Source of the DNA: Klebsiella michiganensis
GTDB taxonomy: Bacteria > Pseudomonadota > Gammaproteobacteria > Enterobacterales > Enterobacteriaceae
Length of the DNA stretch: 64,000 nucleotides
Assembly: GCF_002925905.1 (NCBI RefSeq)
Contig: NZ_PRDB01000001.1
Coordinates: 992,001 to 1,056,000, forward strand
Reading direction: 5' to 3'
How positions within the stretch are numbered: position 1 is the stretch's first letter; every line of letters starts with the position of its first letter. The position numbers and the translations under genes are program-made. Positions 27,888 to 35,554 of the stretch are shown here, in pieces. The notes under the pieces were generated by a model that made no database searches, was not told the origin of the DNA, and saw only the letters and a list, made by a program, of their open reading frames with translations.

Positions 27888-28757
27888 ATGCAGGCAGCGA
27901 GTACCATTCCCGTTTTCAAACTGTATGGCGAAGATCAGGGCTGGCCAACGCCCGATCTTCTGCACTGTGAGTCCATACTCCAGCGCAGCCATCTTTATGA
28001 ATGGCATATCCGCGTGCATCAGCACGCAGAGCTGGTGCAGCTACTGTATCTGCATAAAGGGCGGGCGGAGATTGAAATCGAAGGCGCGACGACCGTGATG
28101 ACGGAGTCCTGTATTCAGGTGGTTCCGGCGCTATGTATTCATGGATTTCGCTTTTCGCCGGGTACGGAGGGCTACGTTTTGTCGCTGGCGCTGCCGCTGC
28201 TCGGAAGCCTTGAAAATCAGTTTGGCAGTCAGCTGGATGTGCTCGGCCACCCGCGTTGCGTGCCGGTGAAGAGCTCCCGGGGCCATATCCGGGCGCTGTT
28301 TACCGCTTTGCAAGAGGAGTACCGCGAAGATTACGATGCGCGCGAAATGATGCTTCATTCACTGCTGGGAGCGCTGTTGGTCTGGCTGAATCGGCAATAT
28401 CAACCGCAGCTCATAACGGAGGACAAAGCGGAACGTAAGCGGAGCGTCATGCGTCATTTCTCGCGCCTTATCGAAAGCCACTATCGTGAACATATGCCAT
28501 TAGCCGGGTATGCCAGGGAGGTGGGGGTGTCTGCGACTCATTTGAATTATTTGTGTCATGAATTTTATGGCTGCAGCGCACTGGGAGTTTTACATCAAAG
28601 GTTGATGCTTGAGGCGCGTCGCAACCTGCAGTACACCAGCATGACTATCGCTCAACTTTCTGATTACTTAGGGTTTACTGATGCGGCCTATTTTTCTCGC
28701 TTCTTTCGCCGCTATAGCGGTGAATCACCAAAAGTATTTAGGAAAAAAATAAAATAA
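27888..28757 (+). CDS. pobR: AraC-family regulator, probable PobR
   Basis: A 289-residue regulator with an N-terminal cupin-type sensing domain (HIRVHQHAELVQLLYLHKGRAEIEIEG, about 33-60) and a C-terminal AraC DNA-binding domain with two helix-turn-helix units. The second contains IAQLSDYLGFTDAAYFSRFFRRYSGESP. The long frame from 27834 starts inside pobA; ATG 27888, 22 bases after the pobA stop and preceded by TCTGGAGT, fits the family. Its position makes it the probable 4-hydroxybenzoate-responsive activator of pobA. AraC-type PobR proteins usually sit divergent to pobA; here it is downstream in tandem. Confidence 0.8.
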   Translation: MQAASTIPVFKLYGEDQGWPTPDLLHCESILQRSHLYEWHIRVHQHAELVQLLYLHKGRAEIEIEGATTVMTESCIQVVPALCIHGFRFSPGTEGYVLSLALPLLGSLENQFGSQLDVLGHPRCVPVKSSRGHIRALFTALQEEYREDYDAREMMLHSLLGALLVWLNRQYQPQLITEDKAERKRSVMRHFSRLIESHYREHMPLAGYAREVGVSATHLNYLCHEFYGCSALGVLHQRLMLEARRNLQYTSMTIAQLSDYLGFTDAAYFSRFFRRYSGESPKVFRKKIK

Positions 28758-29035
28758 ATAAATCTTTATTTAATATATCTTAAGTTAGCGTATCTAACGA
28801 CGATGTTAACCATTTCTAATTTATTGATGACAACTACCTGTGTTAATGTTAATCATTGGTATGGATAACAGCAATATGTTACTCCTCATTATTAAGTTGG
28901 CTTTAGGGTGCGATATCGCGCACCCGCCAGGGATGATAAAGATTCATTTGGGCAAAATAATTACGATGACTATTAAATTATGCATCCAATTGTTTTTCCG
29001 CCGGCGGTGAGTCTTCGACAGGAAGCGGAGGGTTT

Positions 29036-29758
29036 ATGTTACCAGGACAAGGTAAGTTCGGCATTATTATCAGCAGAATACCGGTTATGCAGTCCGGCTT
29101 AAAAGCCATCGTTGGGGAGCATCTCCCTGATTATGAATTGAGTTTTTGTCGTTCTCAGGATGAGCTAACCCTGCTGCAGCTGCGTCGTGCAGTGTTAGTC
29201 ATTGCTGACTTGTCCGGTGAAATAGAGCATCCAAGAAATATTTGCGAACATTACTACTCTTTAATGACTCAATACAGGGATATACACTGGGTCTTTATGG
29301 TAGGCAACGCCTGTTTTCCGTTAGCTGTTCAATTATTAATGCGTCCTGAAAGTACATTAATTTCGGACAGCGAGCCGGTAAAACGTCTCATTGAGGTTGT
29401 GCGCGCGGGTGGACTTGCCGCTGAACGAATTAGCCAGACGTTGTTCTCTCCTGAGGTAGAACGCATCGATGAAGAACCGCAAAAGCTGGTTATTCTGACT
29501 CTTTCTGAGCGTAAGGTGTTGAGGCTTCTTGCAAAAGGATGGGGAATTAATCAAATTGCTGCTTTATTGAAGAAGAGCAATAAAACCATAAGTGCGCAGA
29601 AAAATAGTGCTATGCGCCGCTTATCTTTGCGTAGTAATGCAGAGATGTATGCCTGGATTAATAGTGCACAGGGAATGAAGGAGCTGAATATTTATTCAGT
29701 CTATGGAGATCAAACAGAATGGAAAAAGACCTCACAACAAGATATGTCGCTATCGTAG
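29036..29758 (+). CDS. yjjQ: LuxR-type regulator YjjQ
   Basis: A 240-residue protein with an N-terminal receiver-like domain lacking an obvious phosphoacceptor arrangement and a C-terminal LuxR helix-turn-helix ([40 protein letters not shown], about 155-194). It matches E. coli YjjQ, an H-NS-silenced repressor of motility and other genes. The 278-base upstream gap (28758-29035) is strongly AT-rich, as expected for an H-NS/LeuO-controlled promoter, and contains no gene that I can see. Its 3' end overlaps bglJ by 40 bases. Confidence 0.88.
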   Translation: MLPGQGKFGIIISRIPVMQSGLKAIVGEHLPDYELSFCRSQDELTLLQLRRAVLVIADLSGEIEHPRNICEHYYSLMTQYRDIHWVFMVGNACFPLAVQLLMRPESTLISDSEPVKRLIEVVRAGGLAAERISQTLFSPEVERIDEEPQKLVILTLSERKVLRLLAKGWGINQIAALLKKSNKTISAQKNSAMRRLSLRSNAEMYAWINSAQGMKELNIYSVYGDQTEWKKTSQQDMSLS

Positions 29759-30399
29759 AGAAATGTGCGATGACAGAAGTGGCGCTTCGCCACATATTAA
29801 TTAATGAAAGTGGTAAGAATTATCGTATTCAGTTCTTTAAAGATACGATGGCATTAAAACGGGAGTTTCAGGCGAGAGATTTTTCTGCGATTATTTTTTC
29901 ACTTTCAGGTAACCGCAGATCCCGACTTGAAAGCTTGCTCTTTCTCCATGAGATCGCGCGTTATTGTCCCGACACGCAAAGAATTATCTTAGCTAATGAT
30001 GAAGCGGAAATGCGTTTGGTCAGCCATCTGACGCCTTCTCGCTTACACGGTATTTTGAATAAATCGGCCTGTCGGCTACAGCTGCAGGAGTGCTTGCTTC
30101 AGCTTCTCGATCGTAGCTATCCGGCGAATGAGAGCTCGTTAAGCCAAAAGCAGAGTATCTATAGCCAACTTTTGAGCCCAACGGAACATACCATCCTGCG
30201 ATATATGTCTTATGGCTACTCGTTGCCGGAAATAGCGACGCAGCTGGAACGCAATATCAAAACGATCCGGGCCCATAAGTTTAACGCCATGACCAAGCTC
30301 GGCGTCAGTTCTGATATGGGACTACTGAGCGCGGCAGACATACTCATGCGCCTGTCGGCGAATAATGATGATGCCACGGTGATGCGCCTTGCTCAGTAA
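29719..30399 (+). CDS. bglJ: LuxR-type co-activator BglJ
   Basis: A 226-residue LuxR-type protein. The C-terminal helix-turn-helix [40 protein letters not shown] is nearly that of E. coli BglJ. In E. coli BglJ forms a heterodimer with RcsB and activates bgl, leuO and other genes. The start lies inside yjjQ (40-base overlap), so the two are co-transcribed. AT content is higher than in flanking core genes, consistent with H-NS control. The N-terminal receiver-like half is much less conserved than the DNA-binding half. Confidence 0.85.
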   Translation: MEKDLTTRYVAIVEKCAMTEVALRHILINESGKNYRIQFFKDTMALKREFQARDFSAIIFSLSGNRRSRLESLLFLHEIARYCPDTQRIILANDEAEMRLVSHLTPSRLHGILNKSACRLQLQECLLQLLDRSYPANESSLSQKQSIYSQLLSPTEHTILRYMSYGYSLPEIATQLERNIKTIRAHKFNAMTKLGVSSDMGLLSAADILMRLSANNDDATVMRLAQ

Positions 30400-30412
30400 C
30401 CTCAGCGGTCTG

Positions 30413-30871
30413 TTAAAGACACACGTCAATCCACTTAGCATCAGTCAGCTGCGCCAACCGTTCAGGTGAAATACGAACGGCGCTATATATTGAACCTGCT
30501 GCTGGCAGCACTTCCGGGTACTGCCTCAGTGAGATATCGCAGTACACAGCCAGCGGAACTTCCAGGCCAAATGGGCAGACGCCGCCAATGGGGTGTCCCG
30601 TTAGCGTAATGACCTCATCGCTGCTTAGCATACGGGCTTTAGCGCCAAAGGCTTCCTTTAGCTTTTTATTATCCAGGCGCGCATCGCCTTTCGCGACAAC
30701 GAGAACAACCCTTTCTTTTATTTTTAAAGACAGGGTCTTGGCGATTTGCCCGGGTTCAACGTTATGCGCCGCTGCGGCTAACGCTACCGTGGCCGTGCTC
30801 TGAGTAAGTTCGATGATTTCGATATCGGGGGCGTGGTCAGTAAAAAACTGCCGCACGGACTGCAGACTCAT
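30413..30871 (-). CDS. YbaK/EbsC-family aminoacyl-tRNA deacylase-like protein
   Basis: A 152-residue protein of the YbaK/ProX superfamily, which includes enzymes that hydrolyse mischarged aminoacyl-tRNAs. Visible hallmarks are GQIAKTLSLKI with the conserved lysine, VAKGDARLDNKKLKEAFG, and the GHPIGGVCPFGL motif. It is not part of the E. coli order at this point. It is convergent with bglJ (14 bases apart) and divergent from the small ORF/EIIC unit. Exact tRNA substrate unknown. Confidence 0.82.
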   Translation of the reverse strand: MSLQSVRQFFTDHAPDIEIIELTQSTATVALAAAAHNVEPGQIAKTLSLKIKERVVLVVAKGDARLDNKKLKEAFGAKARMLSSDEVITLTGHPIGGVCPFGLEVPLAVYCDISLRQYPEVLPAAGSIYSAVRISPERLAQLTDAKWIDVCL

Positions 30872-30982
30872 TGGAATCTCCTGATTAAGGCTTGTTAAAA
30901 ATCTGTCACAAGCTTCGCAAAGTGTAAATATCCATGGTAGAGAATCAAGATTCTTTTTAATTTCTGGATCTCCTTCACATTC

Positions 30983-31013
30983 ACCGCAACCGGTTACTGT
31001 AACCGGTTGCGGT
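30983..31013. promoter_or_regulatory. 31-bp perfect inverted repeat, candidate double LacI-type operator
   Basis: Two 15-base arms (ACCGCAACCGGTTAC and its complement) flank a single central T at 30998. Each arm contains the self-complementary AACCGGTT with a central CG, typical of LacI/GntR-type repressor operators. It lies in the 340-base gap 30872-31211 between the divergent YbaK-like and EIIC genes. No T run follows, so it is not a terminator. The rest of that gap holds an AT-rich stretch (30872-30982) and the small ORF at 31079. Confidence 0.65.
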
Positions 31014-31078
31014 TATTCACAGAGACAGGAATACTGACAAGGTAACTTCCCAGCGTCACCTATAACAAAGAGCCGAAG

Positions 31079-31222
31079 ATGAATCGAACCTGGTTGAGCA
31101 GTCGGGCCAGCAGGCTATCCGATTGGGTAACCCCCTCGCCGAAGCGGGTTCATCATAACGGCAAGATAATCGTTGTTGGGCCTGTTCATCTAGCCTGTCA
31201 GGAGGGCTGCTATGTCTGCTAA
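31079..31222 (+). CDS. Putative 47-residue small protein or leader peptide
   Basis: An ATG at 31079 with AGAG six bases upstream opens 47 codons and stops with TAA 11 bases inside the EIIC gene, so translation could be coupled to EIIC. The product starts MNRTWLSSRASRLSDW, is basic, has a short hydrophobic patch (KIIVVGPVHLAC) and ends with three cysteines (C40, C44, C47, as CQEGCYVC). The DNA also has two potential hairpins, one built on CAGTCGG/CCGATTG and one on AACCC/GGGTT. I do not recognise the protein. It could be a PTS-regulating small protein, a leader peptide or chance; evidence is limited to position, overlap and an uninterrupted frame. Confidence 0.4.
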   Translation: MNRTWLSSRASRLSDWVTPSPKRVHHNGKIIVVGPVHLACQEGCYVC

Positions 31223-32555
31223 CCATGCTGCATTTAATCTGATATTTCGCTTCGTAGAAAATTACATCAGCCCTGTCGCCGGACGCATCTCGTCTCAGCG
31301 CCACGTTATGGCAATCCGCGACGGTTTTATCTCCGCCATGCCGTTTATGATTGTCGGCTCTTTTCTGCTGGTATTTGCGTATCCGCCGTTTTCACCGGAT
31401 ACCACATGGGGATTTGCCCGCGCCTGGCTGGATCTGGCAAAAGAGTTTGAAGGGCGAATTCTGACGCCGTTCGATATGACGATGGGCATTATGTCGATCT
31501 ACATTTGTGCCGCGATCGCCTATAACCTCGGCAAGCATTACGAAAAAACCAATCAGCTCGACCCCTTTATGTGCGCCATGCTGTCGATCATGGCCTTCCT
31601 GCTGGTGGCGGCGCCAAAAACGAACGGCAACCTGCCGGTAGATAGCCTGGGAGGAACGGGCATATTTACGGCGATTCTGGTGGCGGTCTACTGCGTTGAA
31701 ATGATGCGCTTCCTGAAGGCGCATAATATCGGTATTCGCCTGCCGGATCAGGTGCCGCCGATGATCAAAAACTCGTTTGATCTGTTGATCCCGGTACTGG
31801 TTGTCGTCCTGACGCTCTATCCCCTGAGCCTGCTTATTCAGCATCATTTCGATATGCTGATCCCTCAGGCGATTATGGCTATCTTTAAGCCGCTGGTTTC
31901 CGCAGCGGACTCCTTACCCGCAATTTTGTTGGCGGTTCTGGTGGGCCACCTGCTGTGGTTTGCGGGGATCCACGGTGCGGCCATTGTTTCCGGCATGCTG
32001 CAAATGTTCTGGCTCACTAACCTCGGCATGAACCAGCAGGCCCTGGCTCAGGGGGCTCCGCTGCCGCATATCTTTATGGAAGCGTTCTGGACATTCTTTA
32101 TTGTGATTGGCGGCTCAGGGGCGACGATGGGGCTGGTATTCTGCTATCTGCGCAGCCGCTCCGCGCATCTGCGTTCGATTGGCCGTCTGAGCGTGGTGCC
32201 AAGCCTGTTTAACATCAACGAGCCGGTTATTTTTGGCACCCCTATCGTGATGAACCCGGTATTCTTTATTCCCTTCCTGCTGGCGCCGATGGTTAATGCC
32301 GTACTGGCCTGGGCGGCAATGAAGCTGGATCTTATCGGCCGGGTGATTTCGGTTGTTCCGTGGACTGCTCCGGCGCCGATTGGCGGCGCGTGGGCGCTGG
32401 GGTGGGATTTCCGGGCGGCGATTCTGGTGGTCGTCCTGGCCTGCGTTTCGGCGATTATCTACTTCCCGTTCTTCAAGGTGTACGAGAAACAGCTGCTCGC
32501 GCAGGAAGCCGAAGAGGCGCAGCGCATGGCGGAAGAGAGTCAGCAAACGGCATAA
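31212..32555 (+). CDS. Orphan PTS EIIC, lactose/cellobiose family
   Basis: A 447-residue membrane protein of the lactose/N,N'-diacetylchitobiose/cellobiose EIIC family with about ten helices. The family signature FNINEPVIFGTPIVMNPVFFIPF (about residues 334-356) contains the substrate-binding Glu. HGAAIVSGML and GGSGATMGL are also conserved. No EIIA or EIIB partner or phospho-beta-glucosidase is adjacent, so it must borrow IIA/IIB from another cel/chb-type system or act otherwise. A CAGGAGGG ribosome binding site precedes ATG 31212. It follows the 31-bp palindrome and the small ORF, and ends at a strong bidirectional terminator. Substrate unknown, probably a beta-glucoside. Confidence 0.87.
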   Translation: MSANHAAFNLIFRFVENYISPVAGRISSQRHVMAIRDGFISAMPFMIVGSFLLVFAYPPFSPDTTWGFARAWLDLAKEFEGRILTPFDMTMGIMSIYICAAIAYNLGKHYEKTNQLDPFMCAMLSIMAFLLVAAPKTNGNLPVDSLGGTGIFTAILVAVYCVEMMRFLKAHNIGIRLPDQVPPMIKNSFDLLIPVLVVVLTLYPLSLLIQHHFDMLIPQAIMAIFKPLVSAADSLPAILLAVLVGHLLWFAGIHGAAIVSGMLQMFWLTNLGMNQQALAQGAPLPHIFMEAFWTFFIVIGGSGATMGLVFCYLRSRSAHLRSIGRLSVVPSLFNINEPVIFGTPIVMNPVFFIPFLLAPMVNAVLAWAAMKLDLIGRVISVVPWTAPAPIGGAWALGWDFRAAILVVVLACVSAIIYFPFFKVYEKQLLAQEAEEAQRMAEESQQTA

Positions 32556-32592
32556 AAACAAACGGGCGGCTGAATAGCCGCCCGTTTGTTTT
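32554..32592. terminator. Bidirectional terminator between EIIC and fhuF
   Basis: CAAACGGGCGGCT-GAAT-AGCCGCCCGTTTG forms a perfect 13-bp stem flanked by five A residues on the left and four T residues on the right. It serves both convergent genes. Confidence 0.9.
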
Positions 32593-32601
32593 CACCATCG
32601 A

Positions 32602-33390
32602 TTATTTCAGCGTACAGTCCCCGCACTGCTGTACGTCCGGCAGGCGATAGCGCTGGCAGCAGGTGCGGCGCACGAGCTGCCCTTCACGTAAAACCACCGT
32701 ACGCCACAGCGGGTTATCCTCACCGCCTGATAGCTGTTTGTTGAAGAAGAAGAGCTGACGCAGCGCGGCCACTTTTTCATCTCCGACCAGGGTTCTCATT
32801 TCCCCGAGATACCAGTTAATCAAATAACCCGTATTGCTCCAGATAAGTTTGCCATTGATATCGCCAGTAGCTTCAAGCGCCTGCACCACGGGTTGCAAAG
32901 CGGTGGTGACCAGCTTTTCCATCCGGGACTGCGCGGATTCTGCCGGGGAAGTACCTGCTGAATGGATATCAATCCAGAAACAGGCGGCACGGCCTGTTTC
33001 ATGAAACTCGACGCGAAAATGCTCCGGCGCCAGGCTAACGGCGCGTTCTTCACTCAACAGCGCCAGCATTAAAGGGGGCACCAGTAAACCGATGTACCAT
33101 TGTGCCCAGAGGGATAGCAGCGGTTTTTGCTCACGGGCTTGCCCGGGCTGGTTGCGATAAATATGGTCAGAATACGTCGCGATTAACGAACTCAGCGTCG
33201 CGGGCTGCGACCACTCAGCCAGGGTGAGGGCATGATGAGGGGCTTCTTCATTCAGACGGATAAAATCCAGCAGATGCGGACGTAACGCGGTAATTTTGTC
33301 CCGTATTGCGTTCGCCAGTTCACGCTCAGCCGAAGGGAGCGGAGCCCGCCAGATGATCTCATTGTTGAATGCGAGTGAACGGTAAGCCAT
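32602..33390 (-). CDS. fhuF: Ferric iron reductase FhuF
   Basis: A 262-residue protein, the E. coli FhuF length. The C terminus carries the atypical [2Fe-2S] motif Cys-Cys-x10-Cys-x2-Cys (C244, C245, C256, C259). It reduces iron in hydroxamate siderophores such as ferrioxamine or ferrichrome at the cytoplasmic side of the membrane. A Fur-like site lies about 20 bases upstream of the start. It occupies its E. coli position relative to bglJ, but with the YbaK-like and EIIC genes inserted on one side and a diguanylate cyclase gene on the other. Confidence 0.93.
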   Translation of the reverse strand: MAYRSLAFNNEIIWRAPLPSAERELANAIRDKITALRPHLLDFIRLNEEAPHHALTLAEWSQPATLSSLIATYSDHIYRNQPGQAREQKPLLSLWAQWYIGLLVPPLMLALLSEERAVSLAPEHFRVEFHETGRAACFWIDIHSAGTSPAESAQSRMEKLVTTALQPVVQALEATGDINGKLIWSNTGYLINWYLGEMRTLVGDEKVAALRQLFFFNKQLSGGEDNPLWRTVVLREGQLVRRTCCQRYRLPDVQQCGDCTLK

Positions 33391-33410
33391 CGGGTGCCAG
33401 ATACAAATCT

Positions 33411-33429
33411 AAATGATAATGATTTCTGA
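33411..33429. promoter_or_regulatory. Fur-like site upstream of fhuF
   Basis: AAATGATAATGATTTCTGA contains the TGATAATGATT core of the Fur 7-1-7 motif, 20 bases upstream of the fhuF start codon. The right half is degenerate. E. coli fhuF is Fur-repressed. Confidence 0.65.
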
Positions 33430-33498
33430 TACTAATGCCGCGGCACCGGCTTGGCAAGAGATTTGTCCGCGCGGCGACGCCTGCCGCGCGGTAAAGGC

Positions 33499-34545
33499 CT
33501 AGCTGGTGAGAATAATGTTACGTCCCATATTTTTGGCTTCGTAGAGCGCGTTGTCCGCCCGTTTCAGCGCGCTGTCGATATCCGCATCCATCAGCGGCGT
33601 CATGCCGATACTGATGGTCACGTTGGTCGCGACGCTTTCATTAAACATATGCGGGATTTTTAGATCGTAGACCCGCTGGCGGATGCGCTCTGCGGCCTGA
33701 AGGGCGTTTTCCGCACAGCTGCTGGTCAACAGCACCATAAACTCCTCGCCGCCAAAGCGGGCAACGATGTCGCGCGAGCGCACGGCGTTACGAATGGCGG
33801 CGGAGACCTGAATCAAAGCCTGGTCGCCCATCATATGCCCGTAGTGGTCGTTGTAGGCTTTGAAATGATCAATGTCCAGTAGCAGAACGTAATGCCCGGC
33901 GCCGTCGAGAGAAAGAATGGTGTCCAGCCGGTTTTGTAAGCCCCGGCGATTATACAAACCGGTAAGCGGATCCAACATACTGAGATCGTTAAGGGTATTG
34001 CGTTCCTTCAGCAGCTTATCCATGAGCCCCTGCGTGAATACATCGCTGCGTTTCTGAATAAGGCTTTGCAGGGTGATACCGGCAATAGGCAACAGAAAGC
34101 ACCAGGACATGCGCAGCCATTGTTCTCCTCCGCCAAGAATCAGGCAGATAAGGTATGTGGGTAAAGAGTGCAAAGTAAAGCCAATGATATTGCTGGAAAA
34201 AGCAATGGTGCCAATAAATAACACGCTTAATAAGGCGATCACCAGGTAGTTAAAATGCGGCGGCCCCATCACCATTGCTTTTAGCGCAACGTGCCACGCC
34301 CAAAGCAGGCCAAATAGCAGAGAAATAACCGGAATATTTATTTTGTGCTGAGAGAATTTACAGTGCCATAGCAGCAGGACCGTGCTGCAGGCAACTATCA
34401 GAAAACAGGGTAATGTAAAAGTGATGACGGTAAAGAGCGGGCTGACAAGGGATAAGACGGATGAAACTAAATTAAGCAGTAAAAATAGCCGTAAGGAATA
34501 CTGATATTTCTGTTCGTAATGGGAGCGCCAGGATTGTGCAGTCAT
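33499..34545 (-). CDS. Membrane-bound diguanylate cyclase
   Basis: A 348-residue protein. Five to six N-terminal membrane helices (about 17-160) form a sensor-like region with no recognised domain, followed by a short linker and a complete GGDEF domain (about 185-348). The active-site motif is GGEEF (265-269), with LDPLTGLYNRRG at the domain start and the metal-binding DIDHFKAYND. The inhibitory I-site RxxD is present (R256, D259). It should synthesise cyclic di-GMP from GTP and be product-inhibited. It is inserted between fhuF and yjjZ relative to E. coli. Its upstream region (34546-34809) is shared with divergent yjjZ and contains a Fur box nearer to yjjZ. Confidence 0.92.
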   Translation of the reverse strand: MTAQSWRSHYEQKYQYSLRLFLLLNLVSSVLSLVSPLFTVITFTLPCFLIVACSTVLLLWHCKFSQHKINIPVISLLFGLLWAWHVALKAMVMGPPHFNYLVIALLSVLFIGTIAFSSNIIGFTLHSLPTYLICLILGGGEQWLRMSWCFLLPIAGITLQSLIQKRSDVFTQGLMDKLLKERNTLNDLSMLDPLTGLYNRRGLQNRLDTILSLDGAGHYVLLLDIDHFKAYNDHYGHMMGDQALIQVSAAIRNAVRSRDIVARFGGEEFMVLLTSSCAENALQAAERIRQRVYDLKIPHMFNESVATNVTISIGMTPLMDADIDSALKRADNALYEAKNMGRNIILTS

Positions 34546-34772
34546 GTCGGAGTTGTCATTATTAATCGTTAAAATTCAATGTGATGTTAGTTTGAAGTGA
34601 ATAATAAAAAACAGTGCGCAAAATAAGGTTTTTACGAAATAATCAGATAATTTAATATATTATTTTTTTGCCGCTTAATTTATCACCTTCATGAATGTAT
34701 GTCATTACCACAAACGTAAAGAATAAGGACGCGCTATTTTCCCGGGATGACAAATGATAAAAATTACCATAT

Positions 34773-34791
34773 GATATTGGTTATCATTATC
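34773..34791. promoter_or_regulatory. Fur box upstream of yjjZ
   Basis: GATATTGGTTATCATTATC matches the 19-bp Fur consensus at 16 positions. It ends 18 bases before the yjjZ start, close enough to block transcription. It could also affect the divergent cyclase gene, whose start is about 230 bases away. Confidence 0.8.
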
Positions 34792-34809
34792 GTTGTGAGA
34801 GGCGAAAAC

Positions 34810-35049
34810 ATGTTGCAGCGAACTTTAGGGAGTGGATGGGGCGTGTTAATCCCTGGCGTACTGATTGCCGTCCTCGGGTTTGCCGATTTGTCGGTAGATG
34901 CCTGGCGCGGATTGGTGACGCTGGGAATGCTCATGTCAGCGGTGATGATTTGGCACCGTCAGCTAAGGCACTTTGTTCTGCTGCCATCATGCGTGGCGCT
35001 GGTCAGTGGGATGATGCTGGTAATAATGAATTTGAAGCTGATGGGATAA
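34810..35049 (+). CDS. yjjZ: DUF1435 small membrane protein YjjZ
   Basis: A 79-residue hydrophobic protein with two to three predicted helices; conserved parts are LQRTLGSGWGVLIPG at the N terminus and RQLRHFVLLPSCVALVSGMML near the end. It corresponds to the DUF1435 protein between fhuF and the leucine tRNA genes in E. coli. The frame opens at 34747, but ATG 34810 follows GAGAGG with good spacing and starts the conserved region, while the longer version would be translated through the Fur box. Function unknown; the Fur box suggests iron-starvation induction. Confidence 0.8.
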   Translation: MLQRTLGSGWGVLIPGVLIAVLGFADLSVDAWRGLVTLGMLMSAVMIWHRQLRHFVLLPSCVALVSGMMLVIMNLKLMG

Positions 35050-35068
35050 AACGGAAGGGTAAGAATAT

Positions 35069-35154
35069 TGGTGCGAGGGGGGGACTTGAACCCCCACGTC
35101 CGTAAGGACACTAACACCTGAAGCTAGCGCGTCTACCAATTCCGCCACCTTCGC
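35069..35154 (-). tRNA. leuQ: tRNA-Leu (anticodon CAG), 86 nt
   Basis: Minus strand: begins GCGAAGGTGGCGGAATTGG, anticodon loop CTTCAGG, long type II variable arm with GTCCTTACGGAC, T arm GGGGGTTCAAGTCCCCC, ends with encoded CCA. The C run before TCGCACCA has seven residues, one fewer than in the middle copy, which would leave A5 of the acceptor stem bulged. Third in transcription order; the leuQ/P/V letters are by position only. Confidence 0.92.
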
Positions 35155-35185
35155 ACAGTATTCTTAATTTTTGATATCGCCTCGT

Positions 35186-35272
35186 TGGTGCGAGGGGGGG
35201 GACTTGAACCCCCACGTCCGTAAGAACACTAACACCTGAAGCTAGCGCGTCTACCAATTCCGCCACCTTCGC
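35186..35272 (-). tRNA. leuP: tRNA-Leu (anticodon CAG), 87 nt
   Basis: Same tRNA as its neighbours with encoded CCA. This copy has eight C residues at the T-stem/acceptor junction, giving the normal 87 nt. One base differs in the variable arm (GTTCTTACGGAC instead of GTCCTTACGGAC), which turns a C-G pair into a U-G wobble. Middle gene of the transcript. Confidence 0.95.
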
Positions 35273-35300
35273 CCAGTGCGAGCAATATCAACGTGGATTA

Positions 35301-35386
35301 TGGTGCGAGGGGGGGACTTGAACCCCCACGTCCGTAAGGACACTAACACCTGAAGCTAGCGCGTCTACCAATTCCGCCACCTTCGC
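35301..35386 (-). tRNA. leuV: tRNA-Leu (anticodon CAG), 86 nt
   Basis: Identical in sequence to the 35069-35154 copy, including the seven-residue C run, with CCA encoded. First gene of the tRNA operon, about 34 bases downstream of the -10 hexamer's discriminator. Confidence 0.92.
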
Positions 35387-35419
35387 ATACCATCGACACT
35401 ATGAAAGTATCGTTACCAC

Positions 35420-35455
35420 GGAGGCGCATTCTAGTGGTTTTCAGCTATTCGTCAA
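35420..35455 (-). promoter_or_regulatory. Stringent-type promoter of the leucine tRNA operon
   Basis: On the minus strand TTGACG (35450-35455), a 16-base spacer and TAGAAT (35428-35433) are followed by the GC-rich discriminator GCGCCTCC (35420-35427). This is the layout of stable RNA promoters inhibited by ppGpp. Confidence 0.88.
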
Positions 35456-35554
35456 TAGTTAATTGTATCAGTTGGATTGATTGTTGCAAAAATGGACGGT
35501 CAGAAAGGAAAAACATCGGCGACCAGCGTCTGCTGGCGCCGAAAAAACGCAGGA

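Noticed and set aside
30983-31013. Reading the 31-bp palindrome as an intrinsic terminator
   Set aside because: It is upstream of both divergent genes and has no T run on either side.
31056-31304. Minus-strand 82-codon ORF across the EIIC leader
   Set aside because: Opposite to the EIIC start and the small ORF; low-quality composition and no ribosome binding site.
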